Position numbers and translations under genes: made by a program
The notes under the pieces: generated by a model
The model's database searches: none
The model's input: only the letters and a program-made list of their open reading frames with translations
What the model was told of the DNA's origin: nothing
Shown: in pieces, positions 52,435 through 60,779 of the stretch
Layout: every line of letters begins with the position of its first letter
How positions within the stretch are numbered: the first letter of the stretch is position 1
DNA from: Streptomyces sp. D2-8
Lineage (GTDB): Bacteria; Actinomycetota; Actinomycetes; Streptomycetales; Streptomycetaceae
DNA length: 64,000 nucleotides
Assembly: GCF_023184515.1 (NCBI RefSeq)
Contig: NZ_JAAHBP010000003.1
Span: 682,001-746,000 of the forward strand
Direction: 5' to 3'

Positions 52435-53466
52435 TCAGCGGGACGGCACTCGCCGCTCCCGGGTCCACGCCAGCAGCTCGTCCAGGGACCACGTGGTCAC
52501 CACCCGCTCGGGCGGTACCCCGCACTCCTCCGCCCGTGCGCACCCGTTGATCTGCCAGTCCAGCTGCCCCGGCGCGTGCGCGTCGGTGTCGATGGAGAAC
52601 AGCACCCCCGCGGCCACGGCCCGGCACAGCAGCCGCCGCGGCGGGTCCAGCCGCTCCGGCCTGCTGTTGATCTCCAGGGCCGTGCCCGTCTCGGCGAGCG
52701 CCGCGAACACCGCGTCCACGTCGAACTCCGACTCCGGCCGCCCCCGCCCGGTCACCAGCCGCCCCGTGCAGTGCCCCAGCACGTCCGCGTGCGGATCGCG
52801 TACGGCGGCCACCATCCGCCGGGTCATCGACCGGGCGTCCATGCGCAGCTTGGAGTGCACCGACACCACGACGACGTCCAGCCGGTCCAGCAGCTCCGGC
52901 TCCTGGTCGAGGGTGCCGTCCTCGAGGATGTCGCACTCGATGCCGGTCAGCAGCCGGAACGGCGCCCAGGTCCCGTTCAGCTCCGCCACCACGTCCAGTT
53001 GCTCGCGCAGCCGCTCGGGGGACAGCCCGCGGGCCACCGTCAGCCGCGGCGAGTGGTCGGTCAGCGCGGCCCACTCGTGGCCCATCTCCGCGGCCGCCCT
53101 GCCCATCTCCTCGATCGGGCTGCCGCCGTCCGACCAGTCCGAGTGCAGATGGCAGTCCCCGCGCAGCAGCGCCCGCAGCTTCTCCCCGCCCCGCACGGTC
53201 GGCTGCGCCTTCTCCGCCTCGCCCTCCAGCTTGTCCAGATAGCCGGGGACCTCGCCGGCCAGCGCCTCCCGGACCACCTGCGCGGTCTTCGGGCCGACGC
53301 CCTTGAGCTTCTCCAGCGAACCGTCCGCCGCCCGCCGGCGCACCTCGTCCCCGCCCAGCTCCTTCAGCACCCGGGCCGCCGTACGGAAGGCGCGCACGCG
53401 GTAGGTCGGTGCCAGGGACCGCTCCAGCAGGAAGGCGATCCGCTCCAGTGCCTCGACGGGGTCCAT
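52435..53466 (-). CDS. PHP-domain phosphoesterase with helix-hairpin-helix N-terminus (PolX-related)
   Basis: A protein of 343 aa. N-terminal DNA polymerase beta-type 8-kDa/HhH part (TYRVRAFRTAARVL, LKGVGPKTAQVV) followed by a PHP domain (CHLHSDWSDGGSPIEEM, HEWAALTDHSPR, VVVSVHSKLRMD, FSIDTDAHAPGQLDWQ) with its set of metal-binding His/Asp residues. The nucleotidyl-transferase palm of true PolX is absent. A DNA-repair phosphoesterase role is likely. GGAGGTGG precedes the ATG. Confidence 0.85.
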   Translation of the reverse strand: MDPVEALERIAFLLERSLAPTYRVRAFRTAARVLKELGGDEVRRRAADGSLEKLKGVGPKTAQVVREALAGEVPGYLDKLEGEAEKAQPTVRGGEKLRALLRGDCHLHSDWSDGGSPIEEMGRAAAEMGHEWAALTDHSPRLTVARGLSPERLREQLDVVAELNGTWAPFRLLTGIECDILEDGTLDQEPELLDRLDVVVVSVHSKLRMDARSMTRRMVAAVRDPHADVLGHCTGRLVTGRGRPESEFDVDAVFAALAETGTALEINSRPERLDPPRRLLCRAVAAGVLFSIDTDAHAPGQLDWQINGCARAEECGVPPERVVTTWSLDELLAWTRERRVPSR

Positions 53467-53590
53467 CGCCACCTCCACCTCCAGGGTTCCCCAGCGCCCT
53501 GCGGGCCGCACGACGGGCGCGCGCGGTTTGCCCGGTATCCCCCCGGGTACTGCGATGCCTCGTCCCGACCCCTCGACGAGGAGGCCTGTC

Positions 53591-54400
53591 ATGTCCGCCC
53601 CCACCGCTTCCCCCGGCAAGGTCGCCGTGATCACCGGCGCCGACTCCGGCATCGGTCGCGCCACCGCCGTACGCCTGGCGCAGGCGGGCATGGACGTCGG
53701 CATCACCTATCACAGCGACCGCAAAGGCGCGGAGGAGACGGCCGACGAGGTGCGCTCGCACGGGCAGCGGGCCGAGGTCGCCCGGATGGACCTCACCCGG
53801 CTGCCCGACGCCGCCGACGTCATCGACGAGCTGTGCGAACGGCTCGGGCGCATCGACGTGCTGGTCAACAACGCCGGCACCGGCACCATGACACCCTTCC
53901 TCGACCTGGAGCTGTCCGACGTGCGCGAGGTCCTCGACGTCGATCTCGTCGGGCCGTTCCTGTGCGGGCAGAAGGCGGCCCGGCACATCATCGGACACGG
54001 CGAGGGCGGCCGGATCATCAACGTCACGTCCGTCCACGAGCACCAGCCGCGGGTGGGCGCCGCCCCCTACTGCGCCGCCAAGGGCGGTCTCGGCCTGCTC
54101 ACCCAGGTCATGGCACTCGAACTGGCCGAGCACCGCATCACCGTCAACGCCGTCGCCCCGGGCGAGATCTCCACGCCCATGACCGGGCAGGAGGACACCG
54201 ACCCGCACACCGAGAGCCGCCCGGGCATCCCGCTCGGGCGGCCCGGCGACGCCCGCGAGGTCGCTGCCGTCATCGCCTTCCTCGCCGGCCCGGACGCCTC
54301 CTACGTCACCGGCGCCTCCTGGAGCGTCGACGGCGGCATGCTCCGGATGGGCCCGCAGGCCGGTTCACACCTGACCGGCCACGACTGGCGCCGGCCCTGA
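53591..54400 (+). CDS. Short-chain dehydrogenase (glucose-1-dehydrogenase-like SDR)
   Basis: A protein of 269 aa: ITGADSGIGRATAVRL, LVNNAGTGTMTPF, INVTSVHEHQP, catalytic YCAAKGGLG, and the terminal YVTGASWSVDGGMLRMGPQ. GAGGAGG lies 7 nt before ATG 53591; ATG 53528 in frame overlaps the neighbour's upstream region and lacks a site. Cytoplasmic NAD(P)-linked reductase; substrate unknown. Confidence 0.87.
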   Translation: MSAPTASPGKVAVITGADSGIGRATAVRLAQAGMDVGITYHSDRKGAEETADEVRSHGQRAEVARMDLTRLPDAADVIDELCERLGRIDVLVNNAGTGTMTPFLDLELSDVREVLDVDLVGPFLCGQKAARHIIGHGEGGRIINVTSVHEHQPRVGAAPYCAAKGGLGLLTQVMALELAEHRITVNAVAPGEISTPMTGQEDTDPHTESRPGIPLGRPGDAREVAAVIAFLAGPDASYVTGASWSVDGGMLRMGPQAGSHLTGHDWRRP

Positions 54401-54466
54401 GCGACCGGCCGATCCGGCGGGTGCTCTGAACCCGCGCCACCGACGGTTGCGTTCTACGCTCGATGC

Positions 54467-54703
54467 ATGACCGAAAGCGCGAGCCCTTACATGTCCCACC
54501 CGCGGATCATGGTGCTCGGGGTACAGCCGGGCACACCGCCGTTCCGGATCGTGCAGATCGACGGCCAGGTGGTCGGGGAAGCCCGGGCCGTCACCGACGT
54601 GCTGGCCGCCGCGGCCGCGTTCGGCATCACCGTGCACGACATGGACGATCCGGACGTGGTCCGCTGGGTGGGGGGAGACAAGTTCACCTGGACCGTGCAT
54701 TAA
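54467..54703 (+). CDS. Small conserved-looking protein, leaderless
   Basis: A protein of 78 aa (MTESASPYMSHPRIMVLG start, VVRWVGGDKFTWTVH end) with alternating hydrophobic pattern and no known domain. TACGCT ends exactly 6 nt before ATG 54467 and there is no Shine-Dalgarno sequence, so it is probably translated from a leaderless mRNA. Function unknown. Confidence 0.68.
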   Translation: MTESASPYMSHPRIMVLGVQPGTPPFRIVQIDGQVVGEARAVTDVLAAAAAFGITVHDMDDPDVVRWVGGDKFTWTVH

Positions 54704-54725
54704 GGCCGGTCGCGGCCTAGGCCTT
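54702..54725. terminator. Possible small terminator at convergent ends
   Basis: AAGGCC (54702-54707) pairs with GGCCTT (54720-54725) across a 12-nt loop; it covers both stop codons of the convergent 54467 and VanZ genes. Confidence 0.35.
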
Positions 54726-55262
54726 GCCGGCCGCCGGCTTCTCCTCGGCCCGGCCCGGGCGGGGCTTGCGCGCGTGGACGGCCCTGCTGAGGCGGCGCCC
54801 CAGGAGCAGGTAACCGATGAGCGCGCCCGTGGTGTTGAGGATGACGTCGTCGATGTCGAAGGCGCGGCCGGTGACCAGGGCGCCCTGGGCGAACTCCACC
54901 AGCAGCATCACGATCGCGGTGAGGAGCAGCACGCGCAGGATGCCACGGGTGCGGGGGGCGACCACGGGCACGAGGACGCCGAAGGGGATGCCCAGCAGGA
55001 TGTTGCCGCCGATCTGCTTGAAGGCGTCTCGCAGTTCGGGCTGGTCGAGGTAGGCCTTCAGGGAGCTGCCCGGCTGCAGATTGCTGTGGGTCAGCGCCTC
55101 CGAGGCCGGCGAGGGGTACAGGGTCAGCCGAGCCAGCACCACGGCGAAGGCGACCATGAACGTGAACGCGCACAGCATCGCCAGCAGCCGGACAGGCCAC
55201 GGGAGCGGGCGTCGCTCGCTCCCGGACCCGGCGGTCCGGGGACGTGAGGCTGTACTGGCCAT
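54717..55262 (-). CDS. VanZ-family membrane protein
   Basis: A protein of 181 aa. Hydrophobic helices (LLAMLCAFTFMVAFAVVLARL; ILLGIPFGVLVPVV; VLLLTAIVMLLVEFAQ; TTGALIGYLLLG) with the VanZ signature region NILLGIPFG, EFAQ and FDIDDVILNTTGA. GGAGGAC precedes the ATG. VanZ relatives are linked to low-level glycopeptide tolerance in some organisms; here there are no other van genes. Confidence 0.85.
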   Translation of the reverse strand: MASTASRPRTAGSGSERRPLPWPVRLLAMLCAFTFMVAFAVVLARLTLYPSPASEALTHSNLQPGSSLKAYLDQPELRDAFKQIGGNILLGIPFGVLVPVVAPRTRGILRVLLLTAIVMLLVEFAQGALVTGRAFDIDDVILNTTGALIGYLLLGRRLSRAVHARKPRPGRAEEKPAAGKA

Positions 55263-55665
55263 GGGGGTCCTCCAGTCTTCAACTTCCCTGTGTGACAGGG
55301 CGGTTACCCCCGGGCGAGGCGACGATGCCGTGGGGGGCGCGTTCCCGGCCACGGTCCCCGGCGCCATCGCGGGACCGTTCCCTCCCTCGGTTTGCCCGCG
55401 ATCGGCCGGGGCACTCCCGGCCGGGAGCGGCCGCCCGCCGCCGCGTCCCGCGGCCGGGGCGGTGTGTGGATGACCGATCACATCGACCCCTGCTCATGGC
55501 CACCGGTGAACGACTGGGCCCTCGCCGCCACGCTCACCCTCGGTGCCGGCCCGGCCGCGGCCCCGTGGGGCATCGCCGCGCCGATCTCGCCCTGGCCCTG
55601 CTCGGCCCCGTCGGTGCGCCCACGCTGCTGGGCGCACCGACCGGGCCGGGGTCCTCGGAAGCCGG
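55263..55665. other. 403-bp stretch without a supported gene
   Basis: The only sizeable frame, an ATG at 55470 (MTDHIDPCSWPPVNDWALAA start), has no convincing ribosome site and runs into the DUF4230 gene antisense in a Pro/Arg-rich nonsense tail. Codon bias decays after about 30 codons. It may be a relic of a short gene; otherwise only the VanZ promoter region is expected here. Confidence 0.5.
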
Positions 55666-56328
55666 TCAGCTCCCGTACGAGACGCGCACCTCCTTGAAGC
55701 CCAGGGAGCGCAGCAGGCCTTCGAGCATGCCGGTGGTGTTCGACTCGGCGCGCGCGGTCAGCTCGCTCTCCTTCGCCGCGTCGCCGATGTGCCGTACCGC
55801 GAGCTTCTGCACGGCCTGTTCGCCGTTGGGGTTGTCCGAGAAGAGGTCGCCGAGGCGGTCGAAGAGACCGCGCTGCTTGGAGACCGCGTAGGAGCGGTCG
55901 GGGTCGAGGGCGGGCTTGCCCAGCTGCGCGTGGGGCAGCCGGAGCGTGGCGGACGTGCGGTCGCCGTTGACCTTCACGTCGTTCTCGCCGATCTTGCCCA
56001 GGTCGACATAGGCGTCGACGGTGCCCGCGCCGACATACAGGGTGCGGGTGCCGCGGATCGCGTCGGGCAGCAGCTTGGCGTCCTTCTCCAGGTCCACGAC
56101 CACCTGGAAGTTGCCGGAGGCGGCGTCGTAGCGGCTGATGTCCTGGATGGACTTCAGCAGCGCGGGGCCGGACCGGTCGTGGGTGTCGGTGCCGAACAGG
56201 TCCTTCAGGCCCGGGACCACGCTCAGCCGGAGCCCGGCGAAGAACACGACGAGCACCAGCACGAGCGCGGCCACCACCTTCGCCCAGCCGGGCATGCGCC
56301 TGGGGAGGCGCTTGACGGGAGTCGTCAT
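55666..56328 (-). CDS. DUF4230-domain membrane-anchored protein
   Basis: A protein of 220 aa. One N-terminal membrane helix (VVAALVLVLVVFFAGLRLSV, residues about 18-37) and an extracytoplasmic DUF4230 domain (SRYDAASGNFQVVVDLEKD, LYVGAGTVDAYVDLGKIG, and the late GFKEVRVSY). Function of the family is unknown; a single anchored domain suggests a surface role. Confidence 0.85.
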   Translation of the reverse strand: MTTPVKRLPRRMPGWAKVVAALVLVLVVFFAGLRLSVVPGLKDLFGTDTHDRSGPALLKSIQDISRYDAASGNFQVVVDLEKDAKLLPDAIRGTRTLYVGAGTVDAYVDLGKIGENDVKVNGDRTSATLRLPHAQLGKPALDPDRSYAVSKQRGLFDRLGDLFSDNPNGEQAVQKLAVRHIGDAAKESELTARAESNTTGMLEGLLRSLGFKEVRVSYGS

Positions 56329-56433
56329 GCGACGGCCCTCCTTCCTACTGTCCGGATGCCCGCCACATCCCCTGACAGACCGCCGAGTTGAGGATTGGAC
56401 GACATCGGCGGAAGCACGCAGGGCGCATACCCG

Positions 56434-56925
56434 TCACGGGCGGGAGGTCGCCTCCGGCTGCTCCAGCGCGGCGTCCAGCGTCGGCTGCGGAGGCAGCAGC
56501 CGGGACAGGCCGGTGATCCGCAGGACGCGCAGCGTGAGCGGGTGCGCGCAGACGAGGAGCACATACCCCCGCCGGTCGAGCACGCGGCTGCGGGCCCGGT
56601 ACAGCAGCCGCAGGCCGGAGCAGTCGAAGAAGTCGATCCCACTGAGGTCGATCACGACCCGGGCGGCGGGGCGGTTCGTCTCCCGGTCCAGGTGCGGGGC
56701 GATCTCCGCGGCCGCGGCGAGGTCGATCTCGCCGCGGAACTCCAGCACCGTGTGCCCCCGTTCCTGGCGGACGCGCAGATACCGGGTGAGCGGTGCAGGT
56801 TCCTGCCGCACGACGAGATCGCCTCCAGCCTGCTCCGTGCCTGGGGAGGGGCCGCGGCCCCAACGCCGGTCCCCGCTCTGCAAGTTACCCCCCAACGAGT
56901 GAATTTGAGCATGTTCGATTGACAT
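56434..56925 (-). CDS. STAS-domain anti-sigma factor antagonist
   Basis: A protein of 163 aa. The STAS domain covers about residues 45-155: VLEFRGEIDLAAAAEI and VVIDLSGIDFFDCSGLRLL with the phosphorylatable Ser in DCSG. It would bind an RsbW/SpoIIAB-type anti-sigma factor in a partner-switch; no such kinase gene is adjacent. The start at 56925 has only a weak upstream site, and the first 40 residues look disordered. Confidence 0.83.
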   Translation of the reverse strand: MSIEHAQIHSLGGNLQSGDRRWGRGPSPGTEQAGGDLVVRQEPAPLTRYLRVRQERGHTVLEFRGEIDLAAAAEIAPHLDRETNRPAARVVIDLSGIDFFDCSGLRLLYRARSRVLDRRGYVLLVCAHPLTLRVLRITGLSRLLPPQPTLDAALEQPEATSRP

Positions 56926-57016
56926 ATGTCTTTGAATTCCGGCCGAGTTGGCCGAGGTTTACGCCGGGGCGTGCGCGGGTGTCACTCCGGGGGCGCGTCG
57001 CGACGGCCCGGCGGGG

Positions 57017-57454
57017 CTACGACAGGGCGTGCCAGGCCTTGGTGAGCGCCTGGCGGAACTGCTCGGTCTGATGCGCGGTGAGGTCGCGCACCATCCGTTC
57101 CTCCAGCTCCCGGACGGGCCCGGCGTGCCGGGCGAGCAGTTCGCGGCCGGCGTCGGTGAGCAGGATCAGCAGCTCCCGGCGGTTGCGGGGGTTGCGCTCC
57201 CGGCGCACCAGCCCGCGGCCCTCCAGGGAGCGGACCAGGTCCGCGACGGACTGGGCGGTGACGAAGGAGTCGCGCGCCAGCTGGGCGGCGGACAGGTGGT
57301 CGTGCCGTTCCAGCACGGTCAGCGCCGTGTACTGAAGAGCGGTGATCCCGGAAGGTCTGACCAGCTCGTCCAGATGGGAGCGCACGACGAGCTCCACCTG
57401 CTTGACCATGTAGAGCAGGGAAGGGGGCGCCTTGGTCACCTGTGTGTCGAGCAT
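57017..57454 (-). CDS. MarR-family regulator
   Basis: A protein of 145 aa: winged helix with LSAAQLARDSFVTAQSVADLVRSLE and the wing GLVRRERNPRNRRELLILLT. TAGCCT ends exactly 6 nt before the ATG on the minus strand (plus 57461-57466), so the mRNA is probably leaderless. Two matching palindromes at 57474 and 57508 lie between it and the divergent aldehyde dehydrogenase gene; it likely represses both directions until an aldehyde or phenolic ligand binds. Confidence 0.88.
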   Translation of the reverse strand: MLDTQVTKAPPSLLYMVKQVELVVRSHLDELVRPSGITALQYTALTVLERHDHLSAAQLARDSFVTAQSVADLVRSLEGRGLVRRERNPRNRRELLILLTDAGRELLARHAGPVRELEERMVRDLTAHQTEQFRQALTKAWHALS

Positions 57455-57471
57455 GGGGGCAGGCTAGACCA

Positions 57472-57500
57472 TTGACAGGAAACCTGTCCGTAAAGAGACT
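57472..57500 (+). promoter_or_regulatory. Promoter of the aldehyde dehydrogenase gene
   Basis: TTGACA (57472-57477), 17-bp spacer, GAGACT (57495-57500). The first MarR palindrome starts within the -35 box, and the second covers the expected start point. Confidence 0.6.
57474..57488. promoter_or_regulatory. MarR-type operator 1
   Basis: GACAGG-AAA-CCTGTC, perfect 6-bp arms; overlaps the -35 box of the aldehyde dehydrogenase promoter and lies near the -35 position of marR. Confidence 0.68.
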
Positions 57501-57507
57501 GCGCAAA

Positions 57508-57522
57508 GACAGGAATCCTGTT
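57508..57522. promoter_or_regulatory. MarR-type operator 2
   Basis: GACAGG-AAT-CCTGTT, same sequence as operator 1 but for two bases, start-to-start 34 bp away, near +1 of the aldehyde dehydrogenase transcript. Confidence 0.66.
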
Positions 57523-57557
57523 TGTTGAAATCTTGGCGACGATGCTGAGGAGCGGCG

Positions 57558-59012
57558 ATGACCACCTTCGAGGGCACACCCGGGCAACTGTTCATCGGGG
57601 GCCGATGGCGCGAGGCCGCCGACGGGTCGCGCACCGAGGTGATCGACCCGTCCCGGGGCAGGGTCGTCACCACCGTCGCCGAGGCGGGCCCCGCCGACGT
57701 CGACGCGGCCGTGAACGCCGCCCGCGAGACCTTCGACGACGGTGCCTGGTCCGGCCTGAGCGGCCGCGAGCGCGGCCGGGTGCTGCACCGCGTCGCCCAG
57801 CTGATCCGGGAGAACGCCGACGAGCTCGCCGCGCTGGAGAGCCTCGACGTCGGCAAGCCGATCTCGCTGTGCGGCGCGGTCGACGTCACCAACGCGGCCA
57901 ACGACTACGAGTACTACGCCCAGCTCGCCCAGAGCCAGGACGGCGCGCTGCGCGACATCCCCATGAACGCCCTCGCCTACACCAAGCGCGAGCCCCTCGG
58001 CGTGGTCGCCGCGATCACCCCGTTCAACTTCCCGCTGATCCTGGCCGGTTCGAAGCTCGCCCCGGCGCTGGCGGCCGGCAACACGGTCGTCCACAAGCCC
58101 GCCGACGAGACCCCGCTGAGCGCCCTGTACATGGCCCGGCTGCTCCAGGAGGCCGGCGTCCCCGACGGCGTGGTCAACGTCGTGACCGGCAGCGGCCCGG
58201 TGGCGGGCGAGGCGCTGCTGCGGCACCGCGGGGTCGACAAGGTCGCCTTCACCGGCTCCACCGCCATCGGCCGGCACGTGGCGAGCGTCGCCGGCGAGGC
58301 GCTCAAGCCCGTCACCATGGAACTCGGCGGGAACGCCGCCCACATCGTCTTCGAGGACGCCGACCTGGAGAAGGCGGTCGGTGCGGTCATCAAGGGCTTC
58401 GTCTTCAACACCGGCCAGTTCTGCATGGGCGGCCCGCGCCTGCTGGTGGCCCGCTCGGTGTATCCGACGCTGCTCGGCATCCTCGCCGAGGCCGTGCCCG
58501 GAGTGCCGATCGGCGATCCGCGCGACCCGGCCACCGTCATCGGCCCCATGGCGGCGGAGAAGCACCTGAAGAAGGTCGAGGAGTACGTCGCCCTGGCCCG
58601 CATGGAGGGCGCCCGTATCGTCTGCGGCGGCGAGCGGCTCGACCTGGACGGTGGCTACTACTACAAGCCCACCGTCATCGCTGACCTGGCGAACGACTCC
58701 CGGGTGATCCAGGAGGAGATCTTCGGCCCGGTCCTCACCGTGCAGCCCTTCGACGACGAGGACGAGGCCGTCGCCCTCGCCAACTCCACGCCCTACGGCC
58801 TGGCCTCGGGCATCCAGACCAGCCACCTCGCCCGCGCCCACCGGGTCGCCGACCGGCTCCAGGCCGGCATCGTCTGGATCAACGACTGGGCGATGCTCGA
58901 CCCCGCGGTGCCCTTCGGCGGGGTGAAGGACTCCGGCTACGGCCGCGAGTACGGGCCCGAGGCCCTCGCCGGTTACACCAAGGTCAAGTCCGTCGTCGTC
59001 TCGCTCGACTGA
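57558..59012 (+). CDS. NAD(P)-dependent aldehyde dehydrogenase
   Basis: A protein of 484 aa with all aldehyde dehydrogenase landmarks: ITPFNFPLILAGSKLAPALA, cofactor loop VAFTGSTAIGRHV, general-base Glu in VTMELGGNAAH, catalytic Cys in NTGQFCMGGPR, and EEIFGPVLTV. It precedes the alcohol dehydrogenase gene by 23 bp. Together they could turn an alcohol into the acid through the aldehyde; the likely substrate class (aromatic or terpenoid) is not fixed by sequence. Confidence 0.92.
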   Translation: MTTFEGTPGQLFIGGRWREAADGSRTEVIDPSRGRVVTTVAEAGPADVDAAVNAARETFDDGAWSGLSGRERGRVLHRVAQLIRENADELAALESLDVGKPISLCGAVDVTNAANDYEYYAQLAQSQDGALRDIPMNALAYTKREPLGVVAAITPFNFPLILAGSKLAPALAAGNTVVHKPADETPLSALYMARLLQEAGVPDGVVNVVTGSGPVAGEALLRHRGVDKVAFTGSTAIGRHVASVAGEALKPVTMELGGNAAHIVFEDADLEKAVGAVIKGFVFNTGQFCMGGPRLLVARSVYPTLLGILAEAVPGVPIGDPRDPATVIGPMAAEKHLKKVEEYVALARMEGARIVCGGERLDLDGGYYYKPTVIADLANDSRVIQEEIFGPVLTVQPFDDEDEAVALANSTPYGLASGIQTSHLARAHRVADRLQAGIVWINDWAMLDPAVPFGGVKDSGYGREYGPEALAGYTKVKSVVVSLD

Positions 59013-59035
59013 GACACCGTCAAGGAGTCATCGCG

Positions 59036-60142
59036 ATGCCCACCACCACCCTTGCCGCGGTCGTCGAGTCCGGCGGCGCGCCCTTCACCCTCTCCGACGT
59101 CGTGCTCGACGCACCCGGCCCGCACGAGGCGCTGGTCCGCATGACCGCCACCGGCCTGTGCCACACCGACCTCGGGGTGGCGAGCGGCGGACTGCCCTTC
59201 CCGCTGCCCGGCGTCCTGGGCCACGAGGGCGCGGGCGTCGTCGAGGCCGTCGGCTCCGCCGTCACCGGCGTCGCGCCGGGCGATCACGTCCTGCTCTCCT
59301 TCACCTCCTGCGGCGACTGCCGCAACTGCCGCGGCGGGCACCCCGCGTACTGTGCGACCTGGCTGCCGCTGAACCTGATCGGCGGGCGCCGGGCCGACGG
59401 GACCAGCACCATCAGCCGGGGCGGCGAGACCCTGGGCGGCCACTTCTTCGGCCAGTCCTCCTTCGCCGAGCTGGCCCTGGCCGACGAGCGCAGCCTCGTC
59501 AAGGTCGACCCGGACGTGCCGCTGGAGTCGATCGCCCCGCTGGGCTGCGGCGTACAGACCGGTGTGGGGGCGGTGTGGAACGTCCTGAAGCCGGAGACCG
59601 GCGGCACGGTCGTCGTCCTGGGCGCCGGAGCGGTCGGCCTGTCGGCCGTGATGGCGGCCGCCCTCACCCCGGCCACCAGGATCGTCGCCGTCGACCGGGT
59701 CGCCGAACGCCTGGCCCTGGCGACGGAGCTGGGCGCCACGCACACCGTCGACACGAGCCGGGCGGATCTGGCCGAGGCCCTCGCCGGGATCACCGGCGGT
59801 CAGGGCGCGGACGGTGTCGTGGAGACCACGGGCCATGTCGGTGTCCTGCGCCAGGGCGTCGACGCACTCGCCGCCCGCGGCACCCTGGTCGTCGTCGGCG
59901 CCCCGCCCTTCGGCACCGAGGTCGCCCTGGACGTCAACGGCCTCCTCGGCGGCAAGCGCATCGTCGGCCTCACCCTCGGCGACAGCGAGACCCAGACCAT
60001 GATCCCGGCCCTCGTCCGCCTGGTGAAGGACGGACGGCTCCCGCTGCACCGCCTGATCAGCACCTACTCCTTCGGGGACATCGACCGGGCGGTCCAGGAC
60101 ATGAGGTCCGGCAAGACGATCAAGCCGGTCCTGACGTTCTGA
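59036..60142 (+). CDS. Zinc-dependent alcohol dehydrogenase
   Basis: A protein of 368 aa of the class-III/benzyl-alcohol-dehydrogenase-like MDR group. Catalytic zinc ligands lie in GLCHTDLGV and GHEGAGVVE; structural zinc Cys set in SCGDCRNCRGGHPAYC; cofactor loop VVLGAGAVGLSAV. AAGGAG precedes the ATG. Second gene of the MarR-controlled operon with the aldehyde dehydrogenase. Confidence 0.92.
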   Translation: MPTTTLAAVVESGGAPFTLSDVVLDAPGPHEALVRMTATGLCHTDLGVASGGLPFPLPGVLGHEGAGVVEAVGSAVTGVAPGDHVLLSFTSCGDCRNCRGGHPAYCATWLPLNLIGGRRADGTSTISRGGETLGGHFFGQSSFAELALADERSLVKVDPDVPLESIAPLGCGVQTGVGAVWNVLKPETGGTVVVLGAGAVGLSAVMAAALTPATRIVAVDRVAERLALATELGATHTVDTSRADLAEALAGITGGQGADGVVETTGHVGVLRQGVDALAARGTLVVVGAPPFGTEVALDVNGLLGGKRIVGLTLGDSETQTMIPALVRLVKDGRLPLHRLISTYSFGDIDRAVQDMRSGKTIKPVLTF

Positions 60143-60148
60143 CACCGC

Positions 60149-60177
60149 CGGCCCGGACAGTCTGACCGCCCGGGCCG
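60149..60177 (+). terminator. Terminator after alcohol dehydrogenase gene
   Basis: CGGCCCGG (60149-60156) pairs with CCGGGCCG (60170-60177): 8-bp GC stem, 13-nt loop, 6 bp after the stop codon. Confidence 0.65.
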
Positions 60178-60205
60178 ACAGGGGAGTTGGGCCACGGCCT
60201 GCCTC

Positions 60206-60321
60206 GGCGACCGGGCGAGGCCCGAGCGCCGTGACGGCTCGCCGACGGCGGCGAGGCCGCCGGGGCGGCTCGCGTGCGGCCGGTCCGGTCGGGACCGGCC
60301 GGGCCGGGCGGCCGGTGCTGC
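60206..60321 (+). repeat. 116-bp direct repeat, copy 1
   Basis: Begins GGCGACCGGGCGAGGCCCGA and ends GGCGGCCGGTGCTGC; identical base for base to 60387-60502, offset 181 bp. Confidence 0.9.
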
Positions 60322-60386
60322 TTGGCGGGTCGCGACTGTCCGGGCCGTGCGGCCGGCAGGGAGGCCGGAGCCGCGCGGCCTTCCTT

Positions 60387-60502
60387 GGCGACCGGGCGAG
60401 GCCCGAGCGCCGTGACGGCTCGCCGACGGCGGCGAGGCCGCCGGGGCGGCTCGCGTGCGGCCGGTCCGGTCGGGACCGGCCGGGCCGGGCGGCCGGTGCT
60501 GC
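60387..60502 (+). repeat. 116-bp direct repeat, copy 2
   Basis: Second copy; the 65-bp spacer between copies and the flank after copy 2 contain shorter related segments, so the region seems to have grown by repeated duplication. Confidence 0.9.
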
Positions 60503-60779
60503 CCGGTGGGTCGGGACCGGCCGGGCCTGTCGAGCCGGCTGCCGGTTCCCTTCTGTCTGGCTCTATCGCGTTCGCCCGGTGGAGCCGGAGCGGTGCCGCG
60601 TGGCGGGACGGCCCGGCCGGACCTCACGAGCCGGCTGCCGGCCCCCTCCCGGCTCATTTCGCGTTCGCCGGGTGGAGCCGGACCGTCCGGCTCGGCCGGG
60701 TGGTCGTCGGCCTCGCCGGGGCGCCCCCGTCCGCAGCCGGCCCGGTACGCCCCGGCTCGGCCGACGGTCAGAGGCGTGC

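Larger units (their letters stand above)
60143..60779. other. 637-bp gene-free region with repeats
   Basis: No frame here has a ribosome site or domain. Content is a terminator-like hairpin (60149), a perfect 116-bp direct repeat (60206 and 60387), and an imperfect pair of about 60 bp (from 60534 and from 60629) beginning GAGCCGGCTGCCGG. Predicted peptides in all frames are Arg/Pro/Gly repeats, as expected from very GC-rich repeats. Confidence 0.75.

Noticed and set aside
51560..54208. Very long minus-strand open frame (about 880 codons) across the FUSC, HAD, PHP and SDR region
   Set aside because: It has Arg/Gly/Pro/Ala-rich nonsense composition, no domains, and lies across several genes with clear motifs in other frames. 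GC-rich DNA keeps such frames open.
60064..60657. Basic protein-like open frame on the minus strand over the repeat region
   Set aside because: Its sequence simply translates the GC-rich repeats (Arg/Pro/Gly runs), overlaps the alcohol dehydrogenase end, and lacks a ribosome site.
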